64,000 nt of DNA from Sedimentitalea nanhaiensis DSM 24252 (GTDB lineage Bacteria; Pseudomonadota; Alphaproteobacteria; Rhodobacterales; Rhodobacteraceae): contig NZ_KI421509.1 in assembly GCF_000473225.1 (NCBI RefSeq), positions 4,242,336-4,306,335 on the forward strand. Reading direction: 5' to 3'. The translations under genes were made by a program, and so were the position numbers. Within the stretch, counting starts at the first letter, position 1. Every line of letters begins with the position of its first letter. This document shows, in pieces, positions 8,797 through 17,631 of the stretch. The notes under the pieces were generated by a model. It made no database searches and was not told the origin of the DNA. It saw only the letters and a list, made by a program, of their open reading frames with translations.

Positions 8797-9672
8797 ATGT
8801 CTGACAAAGTAATCCTTACCTGCGCGCTGACGGGGTCATTCGATACCCCCAGCAAAAGCGCCGCTGTCCCCGTCACCCCCAAGCAGATTGCCGATCAGGC
8901 GATCGACGCGGCGCGCGCCGGCGCGGCGGTTGCCCATATCCACGTGCGCGACCCCAGGACCGCCGCACCGTCGATGGATCTGGCGCTCTATCGCGAGGTG
9001 GTCGAACGCATCCGCGCGTCCGATGCCGATATCGTACTGAACCTGACCACTGGTGCCGGCGCGCGCTATGTCCCGTCGCCCGAGAACATGCACATGGGCG
9101 GCCCCGGCACCACGCTGTGCGCACCCGAGGACCGCGTCGCCCATGTGCTGGAGCTGAAACCGGAGATCTGCACGCTGGATGTGGGCACAATGAACTTCGG
9201 TGAACACGCCTTTCTGAACCTGCCCGACCATCTGCGCCTCATGGCCAGGCTGGTGCAAGAGGCCGGCACCAAGCCTGAACTTGAAGTCTTTGACATCGGT
9301 CACATCGTTCTGGCCCGCAAGCTCATCGCCGAAGGCGTTCTGACCGGTCGACCGCTGTTCCAGATCTGCCTTGGCATCCCATACGGGGCCGACGCCACAC
9401 CGCAGAACCACCTGCATCTGCAATCGCAACTGCCCGACGACGCGAATTGGGCAGCCTTTGGAATCGGCCGGTCGGAATTCGACATCGTGGCGCTCTCGGC
9501 GCTGTGTGGCGGACAGGTCCGCGTCGGGCTGGAAGACAACCTCTATCTTGCACGCGGGCAACTGGCCCCCGACAATGCGTCGCTGGTGCGCCGCGCGGTT
9601 CAGATCATTGAGGGCCTGGGCAAAGAACCCGCTACCGCTGCCGAAGCGCGCGCGATGCTGGATCTGGGCTGA
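8797..9672 (+). CDS. beta-keto acid cleavage enzyme (BKACE, DUF849), possibly 3-dehydrocarnitine-cleaving type
   Basis: Starting at the ATG at 8797 (GGAG about 10 bases upstream) gives 291 residues, the normal size; an in-frame upstream start at 8671 would run through the promoter. The family metal site is visible as AHIHVRD (His47, His49). Other family blocks are LNLTTGAGA, MGGPGTTL, TLDVGTMNFG, ELEVFDIGHI and GLEDNLY (about 244-250). BKACE enzymes exchange the acetyl part of a beta-keto acid with a CoA ester: beta-keto acid plus acetyl-CoA gives acetoacetate plus an acyl-CoA, or betaine plus acetoacetyl-CoA equivalents for dehydrocarnitine. The sequence resembles members annotated as dehydrocarnitine cleavage enzymes, and a carnitine-dehydrogenase-like gene is nearby. 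The exact substrate is inference. Confidence 0.9.
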   Translation: MSDKVILTCALTGSFDTPSKSAAVPVTPKQIADQAIDAARAGAAVAHIHVRDPRTAAPSMDLALYREVVERIRASDADIVLNLTTGAGARYVPSPENMHMGGPGTTLCAPEDRVAHVLELKPEICTLDVGTMNFGEHAFLNLPDHLRLMARLVQEAGTKPELEVFDIGHIVLARKLIAEGVLTGRPLFQICLGIPYGADATPQNHLHLQSQLPDDANWAAFGIGRSEFDIVALSALCGGQVRVGLEDNLYLARGQLAPDNASLVRRAVQIIEGLGKEPATAAEARAMLDLG

Positions 9673-9676
9673 GCGG

Positions 9677-10432
9677 ATGGACATCACCACAGATACCCGC
9701 GTTCTGGTCACCGGCGGTGCCTCTGGCATCGGCCTGGCAACCGTCAAAGCGTTTCTGGCCGCTGGCGCCCTGGTCGCGGTCAACCACCTGCCGGGCGATC
9801 CCGCCGCAGTGACGCGGATCGCACAGTTGAATGAAACCTATGGTCAGGGTCGCGCCCGCTCTGCTGCTGGCAATGTCTCGCAACGGGACGCGGCCGAGGC
9901 GATGATCGCCGCCGCGATCACCGATCTGGGCGGGCTTGACGTTCTGGTCAACAATGCCGGAACCTCGGCCACCAAAGAGCCGATCGCGATGTCGGATCTG
10001 GATCGTCTGGACGATGACTTTTGGTCCACCATTCTGGACACCAACCTGATGGGGCCGTTCTGGTGTTCGCGCGCGGCCGCGCCACATCTGCGCAAGGGCG
10101 GTGCAATCATCAATACCGCCAGTATCGCCGGTCTGGGCGGCGGTGCCAGCTCCATGGCCTATGCGGCCAGCAAGGCGGCGCTAATCAACATGACGATCAA
10201 CCTCGCCCGTGGGTTGGGTCCCGATATCCGCGTCAACGCGGTCGCGCCGGGGCTGACCCGCACCCCCTGGACCGGCACCTGGCCGGTATGCCGCACCGAA
10301 CGCTCGCTGGCCTCCACCGCGCTGAAACGCTGGGTCGAGCCCGAAGATGTCGCGCAGGGAATCGTGTTTCTCGCCAGTAATCCGGCAATGACCGGCCAGA
10401 CGATCGCAATCGACGGTGGACGGTTTTCGTAA
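9677..10432 (+). CDS. short-chain dehydrogenase/reductase (SDR)
   Basis: This 251-residue classical SDR starts at ATG 9677, four bases after the BKACE stop, so the two are cotranscribed. The cofactor motif TGGASGIG is at 12-19, followed by NNAG, the catalytic Ser in NTASIAG and the YAASK Tyr/Lys pair; the C-terminal GQTIAIDGGRF is typical. It probably oxidises a hydroxy acid or alcohol, feeding or following the beta-keto acid cleavage step. It is convergent with the IclR gene. Substrate unknown. Confidence 0.9.
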   Translation: MDITTDTRVLVTGGASGIGLATVKAFLAAGALVAVNHLPGDPAAVTRIAQLNETYGQGRARSAAGNVSQRDAAEAMIAAAITDLGGLDVLVNNAGTSATKEPIAMSDLDRLDDDFWSTILDTNLMGPFWCSRAAAPHLRKGGAIINTASIAGLGGGASSMAYAASKAALINMTINLARGLGPDIRVNAVAPGLTRTPWTGTWPVCRTERSLASTALKRWVEPEDVAQGIVFLASNPAMTGQTIAIDGGRFS

Positions 10433-10456
10433 AGCGGGTCAAACCTGTCTCGAACC

Positions 10457-10480
10457 GCCCCAGCCGTCCTGTTCTGGGGC
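10457..10480. terminator. possible bidirectional terminator hairpin
   Basis: GCCCCAG, a 10-nt loop and CTGGGGC form a perfect 7-bp stem in the 82-bp gap between the convergent SDR and IclR genes. There is no long T run on either side, so its terminator role rests mainly on location. Confidence 0.4.
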
Positions 10481-10514
10481 AGTTTCCGACACAGTTCACG
10501 ACCCTGAGACGGCC

Positions 10515-11324
10515 CTATTGCCCGAAATGCGCGATCAATTCGCGCGGGGGCAGCGCCGAGATCTGGCTTGCCAATGTCTCCAACGCCGGGCCGATCTCTT
10601 CCCGCATCCGAGTTTCGGACAGCAGCGCCGCAACCCCGCCGCAGTTGATCGCCATCCGCGTCTTGGTATCGAGATCCAGCACCGGGGCGGCCACCGCATG
10701 TACCCCGCTCACCCAACTGTTCATCGACAGGCAATAGCCCTGCGCGGCGATTTGCTTGCGCGCCTCTGCCGCCGTTTTGGCCAGATCCGCGGCCAGCTGC
10801 GGTTCGGTTGCTGACAGCTGCGCCGCGATTTCGGCGATCTCACCGTCGTTGCAGATCGACAGATAGGCCTGTCCAATGGCCGAGACCGCGATCGGCAGCC
10901 GGTCCCCCACCGTCAAGCGGGTGGAAAGCGATGCCGCGCCGCGGGCCTGCTCGACATAAAGCATATCAATGCCCTGCCGAATCCCCAGCGAGACCGAGAC
11001 CGAGGCCCGGCTCGCCAATGCCTGCATCGGCTGGCGGGCGCGCTGACGGATGTTCAGGCTGGCCAGTGCAGAATATCCTAGCCGCAACGCCCGAGGCCCG
11101 ATCCGAAACCCTCCGACTGCGGATGCTGGCAACAAATAGCCCATATCGCACAGCACCGATGTCAGCCGCGACACCGTCGATTTCGGCAACTCGGTACGCG
11201 CCGATATTTCGGCATTGCTCAGGCTGTCCTCTCCAACCCCGAAGGTTTCGAGAATGAGAAACCCGCGGCGCAGGCTGTTCAGCGAAGTTTCCTTTTTCAC
11301 GCGCAGCCCCCGGTTCGTTTCCAC
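10515..11324 (-). CDS. IclR-family transcriptional regulator
   Basis: This 269-residue protein has an N-terminal winged helix (SLRRGFLILETF through LSNAEISARTELPKSTVSRLTSVLCDMGYL, about 17-65) and a C-terminal IclR effector domain (LGIRQGIDMLYVEQARG, VGDRLPIAVSAIGQAYLS, GYCLSMNSWVSGVHAVAAPV). It is convergent with the BKACE-SDR genes and is the only regulator in the module. It probably binds the GTTCCGC dyad between the divergent operons and responds to the module's substrate; both points are inferred. Confidence 0.92.
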   Translation of the reverse strand: METNRGLRVKKETSLNSLRRGFLILETFGVGEDSLSNAEISARTELPKSTVSRLTSVLCDMGYLLPASAVGGFRIGPRALRLGYSALASLNIRQRARQPMQALASRASVSVSLGIRQGIDMLYVEQARGAASLSTRLTVGDRLPIAVSAIGQAYLSICNDGEIAEIAAQLSATEPQLAADLAKTAAEARKQIAAQGYCLSMNSWVSGVHAVAAPVLDLDTKTRMAINCGGVAALLSETRMREEIGPALETLASQISALPPRELIAHFGQ

Positions 11325-11765
11325 TGATCAGAGCGCCATCCTAAAGCCCGGCCCGGCAAGAGGAAACCGGTTTTCCGCCCCAGAAAGACCCCGAGACGAG
11401 GGCTCTTGATAAACTCGCGTGTCGGGCACGGCATCGAAACCGAGTTGGTACGCGGCACAGAAAGCTCTGCCCTGCCGCTTGGCCACCCGTGGTCAAAAGG
11501 GCATTTTCAGGGTGTTGGCACCCGTTCGCCCCGGTACTCTCCGGCCATGCTGAATATCGAAGGTTTGAACCGGATCGAAGGCCGGCGCTACTGTCGTTTA
11601 TTGAGAGTCCCGCTTTGGATTTTACGGCTTTCGCATAGACAAAAGCTTTCGCTGTTCATTTCCAGGATATGGCATGTGGGGTCTAGAGCTTTTATTGGCG
11701 ATCCCGAGACCGCACGTACCGTCAAGCATGCCCATCTCTGATTTCCCTTCATCTGCGGTACACAC
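11325..11765. other. intergenic region without a supported gene
   Basis: About 440 bp lie between the IclR start and the PHA synthase stop. The longest frame, 111 codons on the plus strand (11406-11741), has no ribosome site or family match. Its last residues (GDPETARTVKHAHL) faintly recall the end of a tyrosine recombinase, which is too little to call. The first part must contain the iclR promoter. Confidence 0.5.
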
Positions 11766-13625
11766 CTATTTCTGCACGACACAGGTTCCCGGTGCGTCCG
11801 TCAGGGTGGCGAGCCCCGCGTTTTCGTTCCCAATAGACGGCGGTGCTTTGGGTGCCCCCGACCGCCCGTCCAGCCACGACACCCAGTCCAGCCACCAGGA
11901 GCCGTCTTTTTTCGGGGTTCGTGCCGCCCAGCTTTCAGGATCGACATAGTGGTCATCGTGGCGTGCCGTGGCAATCTGATAGCTGCGGTTCTTGTGGCCG
12001 GGCTCAGACACGATGCCGGTGTTGTGACCGCCGCTGGCGAGCGCAAAGGTCAGGTCCGTATCGAGATACAGATGCATCTTGTAGACCGATTTCCAGGGGG
12101 CCACGTGATCCTTGGCCGTGCCCACGGAAAACACCGGAACCCGGATGTCGGTCACGGAAATCGGTCGCCCCTCGACAAGAAAGCGCCCTTCGGTCAGTTC
12201 GTTGTTCAGAAAAAGCGACCGGAGGTATTCCGAATGCATCCGGAACGGCATGCGTGTGCCGTCGGCGTTCCAGGCCATCAGGTCGAACATCGCCGTTTCA
12301 TCGCCCATCAGGTACCTGTGAAGGATCTGCGACCAGACCAGATCCACGGACTTGATCATTTGAAAGGCCCCGGACATCTGGGTCGTATCGAGATATCCCT
12401 GATCCCACATCATGTCTTCCAGGAACGTCAGCTGGCTGTCGTTGATAAACAGCTGCAATTCGCCCGGCTCGGTGAAATCGATCTGCGAGGCGAAATAACT
12501 GAGCGTTGCGAACGGATCGCCGCCGTCGCGACCGATTGTTGCGGCCGCAATTGAAAGCAACGTGCCGCCGAGGCAATACCCGACGCCGTGGATTTTCTGG
12601 CCCGGCACAATGCCCTGCACCGCGCCGATTGCATCCATGACGCCCATCTTGCGGTAATCGTCCATCCCCAGATCGCGGTCTTCGGCATCCGGATTACGCC
12701 ACGAAATCATGAACACCGTATACCCCTGATCGACCAGGAACTTCACCATCGAGTTTTCCGGCGAAAGATCGAGGATGTAGTATTTCATGATCCATGCCGG
12801 CACGATCAGGATGGGCTCCGGCCTGACCGTTTCGGTGGTCGGCGTGTATTGGATGAGTTCGATCAGGTGGTTGCGATAGACCACCTTGCCGGGCGTCACG
12901 GCAACCTCATGGCCGGGCCGGAACGCTTCGGCCCCGGCGGGCGGCTTGTCGTTTTGCAGGCGGTCCAGATCGTCGAGCCAGTTCCGAAAGCCGCGAAAAA
13001 GGTTCTGGCCTCGCTCTTGGCGCGTCTTTGCCAATGCTTCAGGATTGGTGAGCAGGAAGTTAGACGGCGAAAAGGCATCCAGGATCTGCCTTGACGCAAA
13101 CTCCATGACGTTTTCGTGCTGACGGGTAACGCCGCGCACATCGGTGGTGACATTGTGCCACCACTGTTGGTTCAACAGGAACCCCTGAGAAATCACGTTG
13201 TAGGGCCATTTCTGCCAGGCCTCATCGCGAAATCTACGGTCTTGTGGCAGCGGCTCGATACAGGGGTCGAGACCGGCTTGTGCCCCGGCACATGTCATTG
13301 CAAAGCGCGACAGCCGCAGCCATTTGCCAAATGCCTTTTGCGTGATTTCGATCTGCTTTCCGGGAGATGTCGCCAGATGCGCCATCCAATCCAGATAAGC
13401 CCCGGCAAGTGCCGCAGGCGACACGCCCTTTGTAAACCGGGCCATTCCGGCATGGGTCGCCCGATCCAGAAACTCGGGCAGCTCCGTATCCTGTCCAAAC
13501 CTATGCCCAGCTTGCTGTTTCGGCGAATCCAGGGAAACCGTTGGGGCAAAAGACTTTCCGCCCGACCCAGCCTTGGGGCTGAGCTCGCGGGGCGTATTGG
13601 CGGATTTCGGTATCGCATGGCTCAC
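11766..13625 (-). CDS. phaC: poly(3-hydroxyalkanoate) synthase (class I type)
   Basis: The enzyme polymerises 3-hydroxyacyl-CoA into storage polyester on the granule surface. The N-terminal PhaC domain includes WPYNVISQGFLLNQQWW, HENVMEFASRQILDAFSPSNF and NHLIELIQYTP. The alpha/beta hydrolase part carries the lipase-like box GYCLGG with the nucleophilic Cys (about residue 351), plus DHVAPWKSVYK and the catalytic His in SGGHNTGIV. I prefer the GTG at 13625, preceded by AGAAGGAG at good spacing, giving 619 residues. A longer TTG-started frame to 13700 would run through the upstream operator-like repeats and lacks a ribosome site. It is divergent from an ABC exporter operon, and an Fnr/Anr-type box lies about 90 bp upstream. 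Confidence 0.94.
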   Translation of the reverse strand: MSHAIPKSANTPRELSPKAGSGGKSFAPTVSLDSPKQQAGHRFGQDTELPEFLDRATHAGMARFTKGVSPAALAGAYLDWMAHLATSPGKQIEITQKAFGKWLRLSRFAMTCAGAQAGLDPCIEPLPQDRRFRDEAWQKWPYNVISQGFLLNQQWWHNVTTDVRGVTRQHENVMEFASRQILDAFSPSNFLLTNPEALAKTRQERGQNLFRGFRNWLDDLDRLQNDKPPAGAEAFRPGHEVAVTPGKVVYRNHLIELIQYTPTTETVRPEPILIVPAWIMKYYILDLSPENSMVKFLVDQGYTVFMISWRNPDAEDRDLGMDDYRKMGVMDAIGAVQGIVPGQKIHGVGYCLGGTLLSIAAATIGRDGGDPFATLSYFASQIDFTEPGELQLFINDSQLTFLEDMMWDQGYLDTTQMSGAFQMIKSVDLVWSQILHRYLMGDETAMFDLMAWNADGTRMPFRMHSEYLRSLFLNNELTEGRFLVEGRPISVTDIRVPVFSVGTAKDHVAPWKSVYKMHLYLDTDLTFALASGGHNTGIVSEPGHKNRSYQIATARHDDHYVDPESWAARTPKKDGSWWLDWVSWLDGRSGAPKAPPSIGNENAGLATLTDAPGTCVVQK

Positions 13626-13682
13626 TGACCGCGCTCCTTCTGAATGGTTCGCGCCTGCTTTGCGGTACCCGTTCAAGGGCAA

Positions 13683-13726
13683 TTGATCTCGCAAGATCAA
13701 CTATAGGGGCAATTGATCTTGATCAA
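13683..13726. promoter_or_regulatory. Fnr/Anr-type box and a second ATCAA/TTGAT dyad upstream of phaC
   Basis: TTGATCTTGATCAA at 13713-13726 fits the Fnr/Anr/FnrL consensus TTGAT-N4-ATCAA exactly. A neighbouring dyad TTGAT-N8-ATCAA (13683-13700) has the right half sites but a wider spacer. The box lies about 88 bp upstream of the preferred phaC start and about 200 bp from the divergent HlyD gene. Oxygen- or redox-responsive control of PHA synthesis is the simplest reading; no regulator gene is in the window. Confidence 0.62.
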
Positions 13727-13923
13727 ATCGCCCAATTGGAAAGGGCGTTAGACGCTGCGTTGTTGGTTTCAAGGTAGGTCTGAAACCCTGCCGACGCATC
13801 GGACAGTTTGGCATATCGGTTATGTCACCACCGCAATGCAGCATGCCTTTACGCTGCACCGCAGCAGGGCTAGGTTCAGGACGTCCGGCAGATCTAAGCG
13901 TACCCGAGATGAGGAGAAGACCA

Positions 13924-14907
13924 ATGCAATGGAAACGCTATGGCACAGTCGCTGTCGTCCTCATCATGCTTTTGGGAGGGGCATATGCATTCTGGTCCAA
14001 CAGTCGGCCCGCCGAACTTCCCGCCGGCATCGTCAGCTCGAACGGGCGGATCGAGGCCGAGCGTATTGATGTGGCGGCCAAGCTGCCGGGACGTATCGCC
14101 GAGGTCCGTGTTTCCGAGGGCCAATGGGTCAAAGCCGGAGACCTGGTGGCGAGTATGGACACCGCCGAAATCGACGCTCAGCTGCGCCAGGCCCAAGCCG
14201 CCGTCACCCAGGCAGAGCAGCAAAAGCTGCAATCAGAGGCCCTGCTGAATCAGCGCCTGTCCGAACTGGAATTCGCGCAGGCGGAATTTGCCCGTGCCGA
14301 GCAACTCGCGGCCAGGGGGCATGCGCCACAGGAACTGGTCGATCGAAGAAAGTCCGCGATGATCACCGCACAAGCTGGAGTGGTCGCCGCCCGCGCAGGT
14401 ATTGACCTTGCAACGGCCACGATCGCGTCGGCCGAGGCGACTGTCGAACGGCTGCAAAGCATCCGTGCAGACGCGGATCTGATGGCTCCGCACGATGGGC
14501 GTGTTCAATACGTCCTCGCGAAGGCGGGAGAAGTCGTCGGCTCCGGTGGCAGGGTCGTGACGCTGACCGACCTGACCGAAATATACATGACTATCTTCCT
14601 TCCCGCGCGCGACGCTGGCCTGCTGGCCATCGGGTCCGAAGCGCGGATTATCCTCGACGCGATCCCCGACTACGTGATCCCGGCCCAGGTCACTTTCGTT
14701 GCCAGCACGGCCCAGTTCACGCCAAAATCCGTAGAAACCGCCGATGAACGTGATCAGCTGATGTTCCGGGTCAAACTAACCATTCCAAAAGAGTTGCTGG
14801 AAGAATACCAGGAGCAAGCCAAGGCCGGCGTTGCCGGTGTGGGCTATGTTCGCACCGACGACACTATTGCCTGGCCCGACGTGCTTGCGGTGAAGCTGCC
14901 ACAATGA
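13924..14907 (+). CDS. HlyD/YbhG-type periplasmic adaptor (membrane fusion protein) of an ABC exporter
   Basis: Starting at ATG 13924 (GAGGAGAAGACCA directly upstream) gives 327 residues; a longer in-frame start at 13822 is unlikely. An N-terminal membrane anchor (YGTVAVVLIMLLGGAYAFW) is followed by the lipoyl/barrel-sandwich half motif KLPGRIAEVRVSEGQWVKAGD. A long Ala/Gln/Glu-rich coiled-coil hairpin (about 80-180) and the second lipoyl half DLMAPHDGRVQYVLAKAGEVVGSGG come next. It overlaps the next gene by 4 bp. It should bridge the inner-membrane exporter to an outer-membrane factor, which is not encoded here. Confidence 0.91.
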   Translation: MQWKRYGTVAVVLIMLLGGAYAFWSNSRPAELPAGIVSSNGRIEAERIDVAAKLPGRIAEVRVSEGQWVKAGDLVASMDTAEIDAQLRQAQAAVTQAEQQKLQSEALLNQRLSELEFAQAEFARAEQLAARGHAPQELVDRRKSAMITAQAGVVAARAGIDLATATIASAEATVERLQSIRADADLMAPHDGRVQYVLAKAGEVVGSGGRVVTLTDLTEIYMTIFLPARDAGLLAIGSEARIILDAIPDYVIPAQVTFVASTAQFTPKSVETADERDQLMFRVKLTIPKELLEEYQEQAKAGVAGVGYVRTDDTIAWPDVLAVKLPQ

Positions 14908-17630
14908 TGTCTGCGCCGGTTGCCAGCCTGTCTTCGGTCACGCACCGGTACGGCTCTGCGTCTGCCCTTACCGACATCTCGCTGAATATCCCGGCGGGCT
15001 GTATGGCGGGCCTGATCGGCCCGGATGGCGTTGGAAAGTCCACGCTTCTGGCGCTGATCGCCGGCGTGCGCAAACTGCAAACCGGCGACATACATGTACT
15101 GGGCGGCGACATTGGCGCCCGCGAACATCTCAAAGCCTGCAATCATCGTATTGCCTATATGCCGCAGGGGCTGGGACGAAACCTCTATCCGACGCTTTCG
15201 GTCTATGAGAACCTCGACTTCTTCGGCCGTCTCTTCGGCCAACCGAAGGCGGAACGGCGCGCACGCATCAACGATCTGCTGAATGCCACCGGTCTCGATC
15301 CGTTCCCGCACCGGCCCGCAGGCAAGCTGTCCGGCGGGATGAAGCAGAAGCTCTCGCTTTGCTCGGCGCTGATCCATGATCCCGACCTGGTGATCCTTGA
15401 CGAACCGACCACCGGCGTCGATCCCCTGTCGCGCCAACAGTTCTGGGATCTGATCGACCACATCCGCGCAGATCGCCCGGCGATGAGCGTGATCGTCGCA
15501 ACCGCCTATATGGAAGAGGCGGAGCGCTTCGATTGGCTTGCCGCGATGAATGCGGGAAAGGTCATCTCGACAGGATCGCCGACCGAGATCCGGGACGCCG
15601 CCGAACAGCCAACCCTGGAAAAGGCATTCATCGCCATGCTGCCCGCGGCCGAACGGCAAGGCCACCGCGCTGTCGTTGTGCCGCCGCGCCGGCCCGTCAG
15701 CGGCCCGCCCGCCATCGAGGCACGGGGGCTGACCTGCCGCTTTGGCGATTTCACTGCCGTCGATCAGGTCGAGTTTCAGATCGAGCCCGGCGAGATCTTC
15801 GGATTTCTCGGTTCCAACGGCTGCGGCAAGACCACGACGATGAAGATGCTGACCGGATTGCAGAAGGCCAGCGAAGGCAAGGCGCTGCTGTTCGGCGAGG
15901 CGCTGGACCCGGACGACATGGCGACCCGGCAGCGGGTCGGATACATGTCGCAGGCCTTCTCCCTTTATGGCGAGTTGACTGTCCGTCAGAATCTGGAACT
16001 TCACGCGCAGCTTTATCAGTTGCCGATCGAGACCCGCGCCGGGCGGGTTGCGCAAATGCTTCGCGATTTCGACCTGACCGAAGATGCCGACAAGCGGCCG
16101 GACGGCCTACCGCTGGGCATCCGTCAGCGCCTTCAGCTTGCCGTCGCGGTGATCCACGGGCCAGAGATTCTAATCCTGGACGAGCCAACCTCAGGCGTCG
16201 ATCCGGTCGCACGGGACGGGTTCTGGCAGCACCTGATCAAACTGTCGCGCGATGACGGCGTGACAATTTTCGTTTCAACCCATTTCATGAACGAGGCGGA
16301 GCGATGCGATCGCATCTCGCTGATGCACGCGGGAAAGGTTCTGGCGATTGGAACGCCTGCCGAACTGGCCAGAAGAAAAGGCACCGATGACCTCGAAGAA
16401 GCGTTTGTCGGATATCTGCGCGAAGCGGCTGGCGGCACAGACAATGTGCGTTCCCAGACACCGGCCATGGCATTGCCGGACCGGCGGCAAGACCCACATC
16501 GTGCGTTCGACATTGCTCGGCTTTGGGCCTTCGCACGCCGCGAATCGATCGAGATATTGCGCGACCCAATGCGGTTGATCTTCGCGTTTCTCGGCCCGGT
16601 CATTCTGATGCTCACTTTCGGCTATGGCATCTCATTCGACGTGCAAGACCTGCCCTATGCGGTTTTTGATCGTGATCAGAGCGCGGAAAGCCGGGAACTC
16701 ATAGAGAGCTTTTCGGGCTCGCGCTATTTCGCTGAAAGACTGCCCGCAAACAGTGTGACCGAGCTCGATGACCGGATGAAAAGCGCCGAGCTTGTCGTGG
16801 CCATCGAGGTGCCGCCGGGATTCGGAAAATCCCTGCTGCGGGGGGACCAACCCGAAGTCCGCATGGCCATTGACGGCGCCATGCCGTTCCGGGCAGAAAC
16901 CACGCGCGGGTACTTGCAAGGGCTTGCCGTATCTTACATGTCCGATCAGATCGAGCGGCTCTATGGCCGTGCCATCGACCCGTCGGCGGCTTCGGTCGAG
17001 ACCCGTCTTCGCTACAACCAGACATTCAAGAGCGTCTTCGCGATGATCCCGTCGGTCATCATGCTGATGCTGGTTCTGATCCCGGCGATGATGGCGGCGA
17101 TGGGGGTCGTACGGGAAAAGGAAACCGGTTCAATCGCCAACTTCCGCTCAACGCCGGTGACACGGACCGAGTTCATTCTGGGCAAGCAGTTGCCCTATGT
17201 CGTACTTGCCATGCTCAGTTTCGTCACTCTGGTCATCGTGTCCTATGGCGTCTTCGGAGTGCCGGTCAAAGGCTCGGCCCTGACTCTCCTTGTCGGCACG
17301 TTGCTTTATGTTCTGGCGACCACGGGCTTTGGCGTGCTGATCTCGACATTCACCCGCACGCAGGTTGCGGCAACTTTTGCCGCCGCCGTCATCTCCATCA
17401 TTCCCGCTGTCAACTTCTCGGGCTTGCTGGTTCCGGTGTCCTCGCTGTCGGGCGGCGGACGGTTGATCGGACTGGCGTTCCCGTCGGCCTGGTATCAGCA
17501 AATCAGCGTCGGCACTTTTACCAAAGGCCTTGGATTTCCGGAACTGTGGCACAATCACGCCGCGCTGACAGGGTTTGCGGCAGTGTTCATTTCCGTATCT
17601 GTCCTTGCCCTGAGCAAGCAGGAGAAATGA
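14904..17630 (+). CDS. fused ABC exporter: two ATP-binding domains plus ABC-2 permease (RbbA/YhiH type)
   Basis: This 908-residue protein has two nucleotide-binding domains followed by an ABC-2 membrane domain. NBD1 has GPDGVGKST, LSGGMKQKLSL and LVILDEPTTGVDP. NBD2 has GSNGCGKTT, a weaker signature (LPLGIRQRLQLAVAV instead of LSGG) and ILILDEPTSGVDP. The C-terminal third has an ABC-2 membrane domain (REKETGSIANFRSTPVTRTEFILGKQLPY) with about six helices. This domain order is typical of the RbbA/YhiH subfamily paired with an HlyD protein and a second ABC-2 permease, as here. The substrate is unknown; relatives are annotated as drug or toxic-compound exporters. Confidence 0.92.
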   Translation: MMSAPVASLSSVTHRYGSASALTDISLNIPAGCMAGLIGPDGVGKSTLLALIAGVRKLQTGDIHVLGGDIGAREHLKACNHRIAYMPQGLGRNLYPTLSVYENLDFFGRLFGQPKAERRARINDLLNATGLDPFPHRPAGKLSGGMKQKLSLCSALIHDPDLVILDEPTTGVDPLSRQQFWDLIDHIRADRPAMSVIVATAYMEEAERFDWLAAMNAGKVISTGSPTEIRDAAEQPTLEKAFIAMLPAAERQGHRAVVVPPRRPVSGPPAIEARGLTCRFGDFTAVDQVEFQIEPGEIFGFLGSNGCGKTTTMKMLTGLQKASEGKALLFGEALDPDDMATRQRVGYMSQAFSLYGELTVRQNLELHAQLYQLPIETRAGRVAQMLRDFDLTEDADKRPDGLPLGIRQRLQLAVAVIHGPEILILDEPTSGVDPVARDGFWQHLIKLSRDDGVTIFVSTHFMNEAERCDRISLMHAGKVLAIGTPAELARRKGTDDLEEAFVGYLREAAGGTDNVRSQTPAMALPDRRQDPHRAFDIARLWAFARRESIEILRDPMRLIFAFLGPVILMLTFGYGISFDVQDLPYAVFDRDQSAESRELIESFSGSRYFAERLPANSVTELDDRMKSAELVVAIEVPPGFGKSLLRGDQPEVRMAIDGAMPFRAETTRGYLQGLAVSYMSDQIERLYGRAIDPSAASVETRLRYNQTFKSVFAMIPSVIMLMLVLIPAMMAAMGVVREKETGSIANFRSTPVTRTEFILGKQLPYVVLAMLSFVTLVIVSYGVFGVPVKGSALTLLVGTLLYVLATTGFGVLISTFTRTQVAATFAAAVISIIPAVNFSGLLVPVSSLSGGGRLIGLAFPSAWYQQISVGTFTKGLGFPELWHNHAALTGFAAVFISVSVLALSKQEK

Positions 17631-17631
17631 C

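Noticed and set aside
11406-11741. 111-codon frame ending in GDPETARTVKHAHL, faintly like a tyrosine recombinase end
   Set aside because: Only about 14 residues are suggestive; no catalytic Arg or His-x-x-Arg box and no ribosome site are present.
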